Below are positions 1-6,290 of a DNA stretch of 9,093 nt, piece after piece. Position numbers and translations under genes: made by a program. The notes beneath the pieces are model-generated. The model worked only from the letters and a program-made list of their open reading frames with translations. It was not told where the DNA came from and searched no databases. The first letter of the stretch is position 1. Each line of letters begins with the position of its first letter. Source of the stretch: Flectobacillus sp. (GTDB lineage: Bacteria > Bacteroidota > Bacteroidia > Cytophagales > Spirosomataceae); contig JARXAV010000336.1 of the NCBI GenBank assembly GCA_029865665.1, forward strand, positions 1 through 9,093. The letters run 5' to 3'.

Positions 1-228
1 GAAATGAACGAAGAAAGTACCAAACACCTCGACCGAAGTTTTACCTACATCACCTACTGCGATGGCATTGGCTGTAATGCTTCTACCAAAGGAGCGTTAA
101 ACATGACAAAATTGGGCTTTAAGGTAAAAGAACTTATCGGAGGCATAGAGTGGTGGAAACTAGACGGGTACGCAACGGAAGGAACGAAGGCAAATCTAGT
201 TGGAGAAAAAATTCAGTGTGCTTGTTAG
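1..228 (+). CDS. Rhodanese-like domain protein, C-terminal fragment
   Basis: The reading frame is open from the first base, so the gene starts upstream of the window; the in-frame ATG at position 4 is probably internal. The visible 75 codons match the C-terminal half of a rhodanese (sulfurtransferase) domain. The active-site loop begins with the Cys encoded at 58-60 in the motif YCDGIGCN, followed by STKGA. Next comes the typical GF-VKEL-GGI-WW-GY segment that closes the domain. Rhodaneses carry a persulfide on the first loop Cys and move sulfur to cyanide, thiols or proteins; the physiological acceptor here is unknown. The protein ends in a Cys-x-Cys pair (QCAC), which could be redox-active or bind metal; that is inference. 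The gene converges on the VOC gene, with a palindromic repeat between the two stops. The domain assignment is firm; the full architecture is not visible. Confidence 0.88.
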   Translation, partial: EMNEESTKHLDRSFTYITYCDGIGCNASTKGALNMTKLGFKVKELIGGIEWWKLDGYATEGTKANLVGEKIQCAC

Positions 229-291
229 TTTTAAAGAGTAATTGGCTATACCGCTGTTTATGTCTCCACAAATAACATAAAACCCTAATAA

Positions 292-345
292 TCAAACCTA
301 TAAGGTTTTGAAAACCTTATAGGTTTCGCCAGAAAATTATCTATA
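292..345. repeat. 54-bp palindromic intergenic repeat, copy 1
   Basis: A perfect 16-bp inverted repeat, AAACCTATAAGGTTTT at 294-309 and its complement at 311-326, is separated by one G. It is followed by a conserved tail CGCCAGAAAATTATC. The same 54-bp unit, same orientation and with three mismatches, recurs at 1991-2044. It sits between the convergent stops of the rhodanese and VOC genes, so the hairpin could help end transcription from both sides, but there is no T-run after it. It looks like a dispersed REP-like element. Confidence 0.85.
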
Positions 346-368
346 GAAACAAGGGTATAATAAATAAC

Positions 369-737
369 TTACTGCTCATTAAACGCACCAAAATGCCATA
401 AAATGCCCGCAGGGTCGTGGAGAAAACACTCTCTGCCCCAAGGTAATTCTTGTACGGAACTTAAACGTACGCCTTCGTATTTGGCAGGAAGAGCGAGTGC
501 CGATAATTCGTTCCAAAAACGATATACATCATCTACTTCCATAAAAATCATGGAGTTGTCTATCCAATCTTTCACGTAGGCATTTTGCAGATAAAAGCCT
601 ATTCCTTCTGTCTCGAAATAAGACATAGTAGGTGACAAAATATGTTCCTGAAAACCAAGTTCTTGGTAAAATTGTCGAGAAATATCAAAGTCTTTCGACC
701 CAATAAACGGACGGATTGATTTTGCGTTGTGTTGCAT
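369..737 (-). CDS. VOC (glyoxalase/bleomycin-resistance fold) family protein
   Basis: This is a 122-residue single-domain protein with the pattern of the vicinal oxygen chelate superfamily. An N-terminal strand (RPFIGSKDF) is followed by a helix ending FYQELGF, then a strand pair (MSYFETEGIGFYL). The second half-module is IFMEVDDVYRFWNEL, and the C-terminal block is WGRECFLHDPAGILWHF. The length fits one VOC monomer, which normally dimerises. VOC proteins range from metal-dependent lyases and dioxygenases to metal-free drug-binding proteins; which one this is cannot be told from sequence. Candidate metal ligands, including the C-terminal His of LWHF, are not clearly conserved enough to assign chemistry. 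It is a cytoplasmic protein with no signal peptide. It lies 141 bases downstream of the Imm49-like gene on the same strand and might be co-transcribed with it. Confidence 0.85.
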   Translation of the reverse strand: MQHNAKSIRPFIGSKDFDISRQFYQELGFQEHILSPTMSYFETEGIGFYLQNAYVKDWIDNSMIFMEVDDVYRFWNELSALALPAKYEGVRLSSVQELPWGRECFLHDPAGILWHFGAFNEQ

Positions 738-749
738 GAACGAACTTTT

Positions 750-777
750 AATGATGAATGCGTAATGATGAATGCCT
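750..777. repeat. Tandem 14-bp repeat, two copies, AATGATGAATGC family
   Basis: AATGATGAATGCGT at 750-763 is followed directly by AATGATGAATGCCT at 764-777, one mismatch. The 19-mer TAATGATGAATGCGTAATG covering 749-767 occurs again exactly at 6089-6107, just after the receptor gene, and its complement-like forms recur at 6201-6257. This is therefore a dispersed intergenic repeat family, here sitting just upstream of the VOC start codon on the minus strand. Confidence 0.8.
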
Positions 778-878
778 AATTCAAAACTCGTGCCGTTGTT
801 TGTGAAGAAACAGACAACCTCTTTAAATTACCTCACAGACGGTATTACAAAACTTTTCAGCCTTTCCAAAACACTAAA

Positions 879-1853
879 TTAATCTTTAATCAATAACTCA
901 AAACCGTCAAAACGTCCTTCTATCATCCAATCACAGAGATAGTCACTTGATACGTTTTTCAGTTTCATACCTCTATCGTAAGCAAACGCACAGGCAGCTA
1001 TGATTGGGATTGCCCAATAACCCTCTGACAATAAGCTATGGTCTTTTTCTTCTCCACTACTATCTATATATTTCATAGTATAATATTCTTTCCATTTTGT
1101 AAGAGCATCATAGACCGCTTCCTCAAAGGCATCTTGGTCGTTGTGAAGAATACAATGATAAATCGCTAATTCTGGCAAGACTAATAATTCTCCTGTTGAT
1201 TTTACCCATTTAAAAATATGATCATGCCAAATATCTATACTCAAAAAATCACTGGTTCGAGTAACGTATTGCTTGAACTCATTCCAGTCTAATTGTTTCC
1301 GATATTCAAAATATGCTCCATGAGCTTCATGCTCATTACCAATGCCCTTGATCAAGGTTTGAAAAAGTGCCATCGGAATCTCGTATATAAAATGATGTTG
1401 GGCTTCTCTTTCAACAAATTCAAAAGGAATAGTAGCATAAAATGCTAAGGCTTCTTTATCTCTCAAAATAAAAGCCAAACGAATGCTATTAGCTACTCCA
1501 ATTGCCCCAATACTACGGGTCTGATTAAATTTTCCCGTTGTTTCTACAATTTTATCAGCAATATGGAGCTTAACAGGTTTTCCATCATTCATATTATAAT
1601 CAAACCACGCTTTATTAAGCTGATTGGAGTAGTAGAGATAATTGTAAGCATAATCAGGTGTGCCATAATGACCTGAATAACCAAATTGACTGTAAATACC
1701 ATTTTTTATACTATCAAAATTTACTTTTTCTAATATTTGAGTTAAATATGGTATCATATTCAACCCTTTTAACAAGTCTTGCTTGTATATTGATTGCACA
1801 CGCTCTTTTGAATCATTCCATGATGATGGAAGATGTTTTTTTATATTTCTCAT
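879..1853 (-). CDS. Imm49-like immunity protein (orphan)
   Basis: This 324-residue soluble protein has no signal peptide or membrane segment and looks mainly alpha-helical. The best match I recognise is the Imm49 family, predicted immunity proteins of bacterial polymorphic toxin systems. The support is the C-terminal block at residues 278-306, GYWAIPIIAACAFAYDRG followed by a V-S-DYL motif; in Imm49 proteins this region reads as W/ALP-hydrophobic-A-CLA-RG followed by S-YLP. The preceding lineup of an aromatic-rich N-terminal third and long helices (residues 120-165, 225-260) also fits. Immunity proteins normally bind and neutralise a toxin encoded next door, but no toxin, Rhs/WHH or secretion gene is visible here. 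The gene looks AT-richer by eye than the receptor gene and lies inside a pair of direct repeats, which hints at acquisition as a module. The ATG at 1851-1853 is the only plausible start. Family assignment is moderate; a cognate toxin is not known. Confidence 0.62.
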   Translation of the reverse strand: MRNIKKHLPSSWNDSKERVQSIYKQDLLKGLNMIPYLTQILEKVNFDSIKNGIYSQFGYSGHYGTPDYAYNYLYYSNQLNKAWFDYNMNDGKPVKLHIADKIVETTGKFNQTRSIGAIGVANSIRLAFILRDKEALAFYATIPFEFVEREAQHHFIYEIPMALFQTLIKGIGNEHEAHGAYFEYRKQLDWNEFKQYVTRTSDFLSIDIWHDHIFKWVKSTGELLVLPELAIYHCILHNDQDAFEEAVYDALTKWKEYYTMKYIDSSGEEKDHSLLSEGYWAIPIIAACAFAYDRGMKLKNVSSDYLCDWMIEGRFDGFELLIKD

Positions 1854-2236
1854 TTTAAGTAAGCTTAATTACGTCTTTTCCATATTCTATTAATTATAAA
1901 TAGCTTTTAAAACGGTTTCTGTAAAATAACAAGAATTTCTCTAGAAAAATACCTAGTCACCCATTCTAATGTTCAATTGAATCCTACCCCTCAAACCTAT
2001 AAGGTTTTTGAAACCTTATAGGTTTCGCCAGAAAATTGTCTATAAGGACACAGCTCATAGCACGATATAGTTCCATCGAGACGACCGATATACTAAGTTA
2101 CGGGATAAGTAGCTGTCAGCAGAAATCCACCCCTCCACTCTTTTTACCCTTATCTATCGGCTAACTCTTCTTGTAGGAGGATAGTTTCATCTTGAAAAAT
2201 TGCTATCATTGTTCATTAAACAAAATAGACAATCGC
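1854..2236. other. Divergent intergenic region, no gene seen
   Basis: These 383 bases separate the divergent Imm49-like and DUF6807 genes. They contain the second copy of the 54-bp palindromic repeat (1991-2044). The stretch 2045-2160 is less AT-rich than the rest and has a short direct repeat (CGATATA at two places), but I recognise no gene, RNA family or convincing promoter in it. An AGGAGG at 2175-2180 lies 11 bases before an in-frame TTG at 2192 (discussed under the DUF6807 gene). Confidence 0.6.
1991..2044. repeat. 54-bp palindromic intergenic repeat, copy 2
   Basis: Arms AAACCTATAAGGTTT (1993-2007) and its complement (2011-2025) are perfect over 15 bp with a 3-base loop. The tail CGCCAGAAAATTGTC follows. 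Aligned with copy 1 at 292-345 there are three mismatches in 54: two at the loop, where the centre of symmetry is shifted by one base, and one A/G in the tail. Both copies have the same orientation. This copy is in a divergent intergenic region, so a terminator role alone does not explain the family. Confidence 0.85.
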
Positions 2237-3277
2237 ATGAAAAACAAATTACTTGTACTAATAGGCTTGGCAGTTAGCCCGCTAGTAGTTGCTCAAGGCA
2301 AAAAGGATAAAATAGACTTAGTGCCAAATAACAAGGAACATCGAGTAGATGTAAAAGTAAATGGAGCTGATTTTACAAGCTATTTTTACCCAAATGATTC
2401 GGTATTGAAAAAGCCCGTTTTGTACCCTATTCGTACTACCAAAGGAACACTTATCACTCGTGGTTATCCTTTTGCTACTCGTGCAGGCGAACGTGTTGAC
2501 CACCCGCACCACGTCGGAATGTGGTTTAACTATGAGTATGTCAATGGTTTCGATTTCTGGAATAATTCAACGGCTATCAAAGACAGAAGTAAATACGGTA
2601 CGATTAAACACACGGGTATCAGTAACCTAAAAAGTGGTTTCGGCAAAGCGAGTTTGGATGTTACTGCCGACTGGATTGATACAGACGGAAAAGGAAAAAC
2701 ACTCTTGAAAGAAAAAACCACTTACGTTTTTCAGTCAATGGGAAATGTTCGTGTGATTGACCGTATCACAACCTTAGAAGCTCAAAACGAAGAGGTTAAG
2801 TTTAACGATGTAAAAGATGGTTTGTTTGCGATTCGTCTGGCTAGAGAATTGGAACACCCGTCCGACAAACCCGATGTTTTTGTAGATGCCAATGGCATTG
2901 AAACAAAAGTAGATAAGTTGGACAATACGGGCATCACTGGAAATTATCACAGCAGCGAAGGAATCAACGGCGAAGCAACTTGGTCAACTCGTGCCAAATG
3001 GATGAATTTAGGTGGAAAAATCAAAGACGAAGATATTGCTGTTGCGATTATTGACCATCCTAAAAACTTAAATTATCCTAGCTATTGGCATACAAGAGGC
3101 TACGGATTATTTTCGGTAAATCCACTAGGCGAAAAGGTATTTACCAAAGGTGCTAAAGAAACCAATTTTACCTTAGCACCACATCAGTCCGTTACCTTCC
3201 GTTATCGTACCGTTATTAAATCTGGTAAAGTGTCCGATGAAGAATTAAATAAATTGGCTGCTGATTTTGCGAAGTAG
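2237..3277 (+). CDS. Secreted DUF6807 / 'PmoA family' protein
   Basis: From the ATG at 2237 this is a 346-residue protein. It opens with a clear signal peptide, MKNKLLVLIGLAVSPLVVA, with likely cleavage before Gln20, so it should be periplasmic or secreted. The body is beta-rich and matches the DUF6807 family, often labelled PmoA or 'methane oxygenase'. Diagnostic segments are RAGERVDHPHHVGMWF (residues 82-97, with Asp88, His89, His91, His92), GFDFWNN just after it, and near the C-terminus YWHTRGYGLFSVNPLG. The His-rich loop is a plausible ligand or metal site; this is inference. It does not resemble the integral-membrane methane monooxygenase subunits, so the label should not be read as methane oxidation. 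In Bacteroidota these proteins often occur near carbohydrate-use genes, but none is next to this one. An in-frame TTG at 2192, preceded by AGGAGG, would add 15 residues ahead of the signal peptide; I prefer 2237 because the signal peptide is intact there. Confidence 0.85.
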   Translation: MKNKLLVLIGLAVSPLVVAQGKKDKIDLVPNNKEHRVDVKVNGADFTSYFYPNDSVLKKPVLYPIRTTKGTLITRGYPFATRAGERVDHPHHVGMWFNYEYVNGFDFWNNSTAIKDRSKYGTIKHTGISNLKSGFGKASLDVTADWIDTDGKGKTLLKEKTTYVFQSMGNVRVIDRITTLEAQNEEVKFNDVKDGLFAIRLARELEHPSDKPDVFVDANGIETKVDKLDNTGITGNYHSSEGINGEATWSTRAKWMNLGGKIKDEDIAVAIIDHPKNLNYPSYWHTRGYGLFSVNPLGEKVFTKGAKETNFTLAPHQSVTFRYRTVIKSGKVSDEELNKLAADFAK

Positions 3278-3295
3278 CAATTGGATGTAATTTTG
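3267..3295 (+). promoter_or_regulatory. Candidate Bacteroidota-type promoter
   Basis: TTG at 3267-3269 and TAATTTTG at 3288-3295 are 18 bases apart and match the Bacteroidota consensus TTG / TAnnTTTG exactly. The site overlaps the stop codon of the DUF6807 gene and points into the 363-base intergenic region, which contains no protein gene before the terminator at 3555-3600. The start site would be near 3302. AT-rich sequence can yield such matches by chance. Confidence 0.35.
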
Positions 3296-3298
3296 AAT

Positions 3299-3467
3299 GA
3301 TGGATTTTGGATTTTGAATGATTGGTCAACGTTATTGATACAGGTGAATAAATTCACCTGCTAAGTGGAATAGTTGGTCTGCAATTAGTGATATGGTTGA
3401 TTTTTAGGCTAAATCTGAGTCTAGCTTTAACCTAAACAGCGTCAATGTATTAAATCCAAAATTCATC
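3299..3467. repeat. Inverted repeat pair of GATTTTGGATTTTGAATGA type
   Basis: GATGGATTTTGGATTT at 3299-3314 pairs with AAATCCAAAATTCATC at 3452-3467 over 16 positions, with a single G-T (wobble in RNA). Each arm lies in a low-complexity tract built from repeated TTTTGAATGAT/TTTTGGAT words (about 3291-3325 and 3450-3481). Two smaller hairpins are nested inside: 3341-3360 (CAGGTGAAT, AA loop, perfect 9-bp stem) and 3403-3436 (TTTAGG and TAAA paired with TTTA and CCTAAA across a single mismatch). It may be a miniature repeat element or the stem of an RNA. Confidence 0.6.
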
Positions 3468-3600
3468 ATCCAAAATTCAACATTATTAACTTCTAGCACA
3501 ATGTCGTGAGGATTGGCTATTTTGTAGCTACAAATCCCCAATTTATCTGCATAAGGCTATTGCTCCTTGGTAATCAGGTGAGCAATAGCCATTTTTTTTT
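3302..3600 (+). ncRNA. Candidate small RNA or untranslated leader/trailer
   Basis: The stretch between a perfect promoter-like site (3267-3295) and a strong intrinsic terminator (3555-3600) holds no convincing protein gene. It does contain stacked hairpins: the long 3299-3314/3452-3467 pairing, 3341-3360, 3403-3436, and around 3510-3537 (GGATT with AATCC, enclosing GCTA with TAGC). A roughly 300-base RNA is one reading. The alternative is that the terminator simply ends a long 3' untranslated region of the DUF6807 transcript. I match it to no known RNA family. The 5' end is inferred from the promoter only. Confidence 0.25.
3555..3600 (+). terminator. Strong rho-independent terminator
   Basis: GGCTATTGCTC (3555-3565) and GAGCAATAGCC (3580-3590) form a perfect 11-bp stem with a 14-base loop. 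It is followed by one A and nine T (3592-3600). This is a textbook intrinsic terminator on the + strand. It ends whatever is transcribed from the DUF6807 side and insulates the receptor gene, whose start codon is 40 bases further on. Confidence 0.92.
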
Positions 3601-3627
3601 GTACCTTGTCATTCGTATCTAATTTTC
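3599..3627 (+). promoter_or_regulatory. Candidate promoter of the receptor operon
   Basis: TTG at 3599-3601 and TAATTTTC at 3620-3627 are 18 bases apart, matching TTG / TAnnTTTG except for the last base. The start site would fall near 3634, only a few bases before the ATG at 3641, giving a very short leader. The -33 TTG shares its two T residues with the terminator T-run. Confidence 0.45.
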
Positions 3628-3640
3628 TTATCCAATTACT

Positions 3641-6079
3641 ATGACAAAACAATTATTTTCACACAAACTAATCTACCTACTTGTTTCCTTACTCTATTTC
3701 ACTTGCTATCAGCACGCTTTTTCTCAAAAAAATACCGCTGCCAAAGAGTTAAATATTCCAGCCTTAACAGGTACTGTGCTTGACCAATCAACAGGAGAAC
3801 CCATTCTTGGAGCAACCATTACACTCGACTATAAAAAATCAGGATTTATTACCGATTCATTAGGGCATTTTTTACTGTATTTACCTGTGGGCGAGTACAT
3901 TCTAAAAGTAAGTCATGTTGGCTACAAATCGTTTCGAGAAAAGGTAACACTCCGAAAAGATACGGATTTAAAGATTTCGCTAGAAGATGTTACCAAAACC
4001 TTAGAAGAAGTAATTGTATCGAGCCAAGCAACTCGTCGAAGTATCGAAACTCCCTCTTTGGGCGTTACCATCCTGAGTATTAAAGGCATCAAAAAACTGC
4101 CAGCCATGATGGGCGAGGTCGATATTATTCGCTCCTTACAAACACTCCCTGGGGTTTCATCGGTAGGGGAAGGCTCAAACGGGGTCAATATCCGTGGGGG
4201 AAATATCGACCAAAATTTAATTTATATTGACGATATGCCGATTTTCAATCCGACGCACTTATTTGGATTATTCTCGGTGTTTGCTTCGGATGCCATTCGT
4301 GAAATGGAACTTTATAAAGGCGGTGTTCCTGCTCGTTTTGGAGGACGTTCGGCGGCGGTCTTAGACATCAAAATGACCGAACCAAAGCTGGATACATTCA
4401 GATTATCGGGCGGTGTTGGCTTAGTGTCTAACCGTGTAATGGCAGAAGTTCCCATCATCAAAGATAAGCTTTCGATTATGGCTGCGGGCAGGATTTCCTT
4501 CAATGACTTTTTGTTTAAATGGTTCGCCCCTAAAAACATGGAAACTACTCGTGCCAATTTCTATGACGTTGCCACCAAAGTTTTTTATCGCCCTAACAAG
4601 AAGAACACCCTTACTTTTGCGACCTACTTTAGCAAAGATTACTACCAAATTGACTCTTTGTTTTCATTACAAAACGTAATTGCTAAAAAGACCCAATTTG
4701 ATTACGGTCACCAAAATATGTCGATTCACTGGAGCCGTTATTTCAACCCGAAATTAAGTATGGAAGTCGTTGGTGTAAGCAGTGATTATATAACAACTAC
4801 CTATTCTCCTGACACAGTCAATCGCATTGATTTAAAAAATCAGATTTCATATAAAAATCTAAAAATAGGCTTCGATTACCACCCCAATGATGCTCATAAA
4901 TTAAACTTTGGTTTATCAGGAATTCGTTACGATATTCAGCCTGGTACGCTCAACAAAGGTATTGTTTCCCGTATTTCATCGGTAGAATTGCCCAATGAAC
5001 AAGCACTTGAATTAGCCGCATTTGTGGACGATGAATACAAAGTCAATTCTAGATTTACGATTCAAGCAGGTTTACGTTATGCCTTATTTTTGGGTCTAGG
5101 GCCTTATACTGTTCGTAATTACTTAACCACTCAACCAAAATCAGCGGCTTCAGTGTTCAGTACCGAAGAAATCGCTTCTGGTGCAATAGGGCAAACGTAC
5201 GGTGGTTTTGAGCCTCGTGTGACTATGAAATATACGCTGTCCGAAAATAGTACCATCAAGTTTGGCTATAACCGTATGCAGCAATTCATTCAATTATTGA
5301 GTAACAATACGACTCCGTTGCCTACTTCTCGTTGGAAAACAGCAGATAGCCATATCAAGCCACAGGTAAGTGATTTTGTGTCGATGGGGATTTTCAAAAA
5401 CTTAAAAGAAAGTATTTGGGAAGTGTCGTTAGAAGGCTATTATCGTAGAACTCAAAACCTGTTAGACTATATTTCTGGTGCGGATTTACAGTTAAACAAG
5501 ACCATCGAAACACAATTAATTTCGGGCGAAGGCAAGGCTTATGGACTAGAACTGATGGTTACCAAAAAGAAAGGAGAACTTAGCGGTTGGGCAAGTTATA
5601 CCTACGCTCGTTCGTTCCAATTGATGAAAGGTGATTTCCCTGAATTACAGCAAATTAGTCAAGGAAATTGGTATCCAACCAATTATGACAAGCCTCATAG
5701 CTTGAATATTATGATGAATATTCAGCCTAATAAACACCATAGTTTTTCATTTACTTTTGCTTACCAAACAGGTCGTCCATTTACCTCTCCAGTGGGAATG
5801 TACTTGTTAGGAGAAAAAAAATATCCTGTGTATGAAAGTCGTAACAACGACCGTATTTCGGATTATCACCGTTTAGACTTTTCTTGGACAATCAACAACC
5901 CAAGCTTAAAAGATAAACGTTGGCAGGGAAGCTGGATTTTTACGGTTTATAATTTATATGGTCGTCAGAATGCTTATTCCGTATTCTTCAAGGCAGTTGG
6001 ATATGGTTTACAAGCCAATGAGTTAAGCGTTTTTGCAGCCCCTATCGTATCGCTGACCTATAATTTTAAATTCTTGTAG
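3641..6079 (+). CDS. TonB-dependent outer-membrane receptor with carboxypeptidase-regulatory-like domain
   Basis: The 812-residue protein starts with a signal peptide (residues 1-28, cleavage likely AFS|Q). Residues 42-120 are a carboxypeptidase-regulatory-like beta-sandwich (LTGTVLDQSTGEPILGATI, later GEYILKVSHVGY). The plug domain follows at about 133-250: LP-MMGEVDIIRSLQ-LPGV (153-171), NIRGGNIDQNLIYIDD (183-198), FNPTHLFGLFSVF, and YKGGVPARFGGR-AVLDIKM (225-245). The rest is the 22-strand barrel, ending in aromatic-alternating strands with YNFKF just before a final Leu. Such receptors import large or scarce ligands across the outer membrane with energy from TonB-ExbB-ExbD. The ligand is not readable; no SusD-like, FecI or FecR gene is adjacent, so a classic glycan or sigma/anti-sigma-regulated system is not supported. 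It ends in tandem TAG TAG stops. The DUF4249 gene 211 bases downstream is the usual partner. Confidence 0.93.
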   Translation: MTKQLFSHKLIYLLVSLLYFTCYQHAFSQKNTAAKELNIPALTGTVLDQSTGEPILGATITLDYKKSGFITDSLGHFLLYLPVGEYILKVSHVGYKSFREKVTLRKDTDLKISLEDVTKTLEEVIVSSQATRRSIETPSLGVTILSIKGIKKLPAMMGEVDIIRSLQTLPGVSSVGEGSNGVNIRGGNIDQNLIYIDDMPIFNPTHLFGLFSVFASDAIREMELYKGGVPARFGGRSAAVLDIKMTEPKLDTFRLSGGVGLVSNRVMAEVPIIKDKLSIMAAGRISFNDFLFKWFAPKNMETTRANFYDVATKVFYRPNKKNTLTFATYFSKDYYQIDSLFSLQNVIAKKTQFDYGHQNMSIHWSRYFNPKLSMEVVGVSSDYITTTYSPDTVNRIDLKNQISYKNLKIGFDYHPNDAHKLNFGLSGIRYDIQPGTLNKGIVSRISSVELPNEQALELAAFVDDEYKVNSRFTIQAGLRYALFLGLGPYTVRNYLTTQPKSAASVFSTEEIASGAIGQTYGGFEPRVTMKYTLSENSTIKFGYNRMQQFIQLLSNNTTPLPTSRWKTADSHIKPQVSDFVSMGIFKNLKESIWEVSLEGYYRRTQNLLDYISGADLQLNKTIETQLISGEGKAYGLELMVTKKKGELSGWASYTYARSFQLMKGDFPELQQISQGNWYPTNYDKPHSLNIMMNIQPNKHHSFSFTFAYQTGRPFTSPVGMYLLGEKKYPVYESRNNDRISDYHRLDFSWTINNPSLKDKRWQGSWIFTVYNLYGRQNAYSVFFKAVGYGLQANELSVFAAPIVSLTYNFKFL

Positions 6080-6088
6080 TAGAATGAG

Positions 6089-6279
6089 TAATGATGAATG
6101 CGTAATGGTTAATGATGGCGAGATGCTGGCTGTTAAGTAAAATACTCCAAACTTAAATGTTATTAGCCCCCTAATCATCGGCATATTAAATTATGCATTA
6201 ATTATTATACGTTACGCATTAAAAAAAATATGCATTAATCATTATACATTACGCATTAAAAAAAATACGGATTAAAAAA
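6089..6279. repeat. Repeat cluster: 37-bp tandem duplication plus inverted partner
   Basis: A 37-bp unit starting TATGCATTAAT and ending in eight A occurs at 6192-6228 and again at 6229-6265 with two mismatches. A truncated third copy follows (6266-6279). The complement of the unit is partly present upstream: AATGCGTAATGGTTAATGAT at 6097-6116 pairs with 6238-6257 over 20 bases with two mismatches, and similarly with 6201-6220. The 19-mer at 6089-6107 is identical to 749-767. The cluster fills most of the gap between the receptor and DUF4249 genes. No terminator with a T-run is visible here, so the two genes may still be co-transcribed through it. Confidence 0.82.
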
Positions 6280-6290
6280 TCTTTTTAGAA

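Noticed and set aside
795..818. Hairpin GTTGTTTG/CAGACAAC downstream of the Imm49-like gene
   Set aside because: The stem is 8 bp with one wobble and there is no T-run in the direction of transcription, so it is not called as a terminator.
1658..1858. 66-codon open frame on the + strand opposite the Imm49-like gene
   Set aside because: It is fully antisense to a well-supported coding region and shows no recognisable protein features.
292..2044. Composite insertion sequence or transposon
   Set aside because: No transposase or integrase is encoded and no target-site duplication was identified; only the flanking repeats are supported.
2237..3277. Reading the 'PmoA' label as a methane monooxygenase subunit
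   Set aside because: The protein is a soluble exported beta-rich protein with no membrane helices beyond the signal peptide, unlike particulate methane monooxygenase subunits.
3922..4648. Several minus-strand open frames of 75-88 codons within the receptor gene
   Set aside because: They are shadows of the receptor gene in other frames; the receptor domains are unambiguous.
6192..6279. CRISPR-like array in the repeat cluster
   Set aside because: The units are directly adjacent without unique spacers, are AT-rich and number fewer than three.
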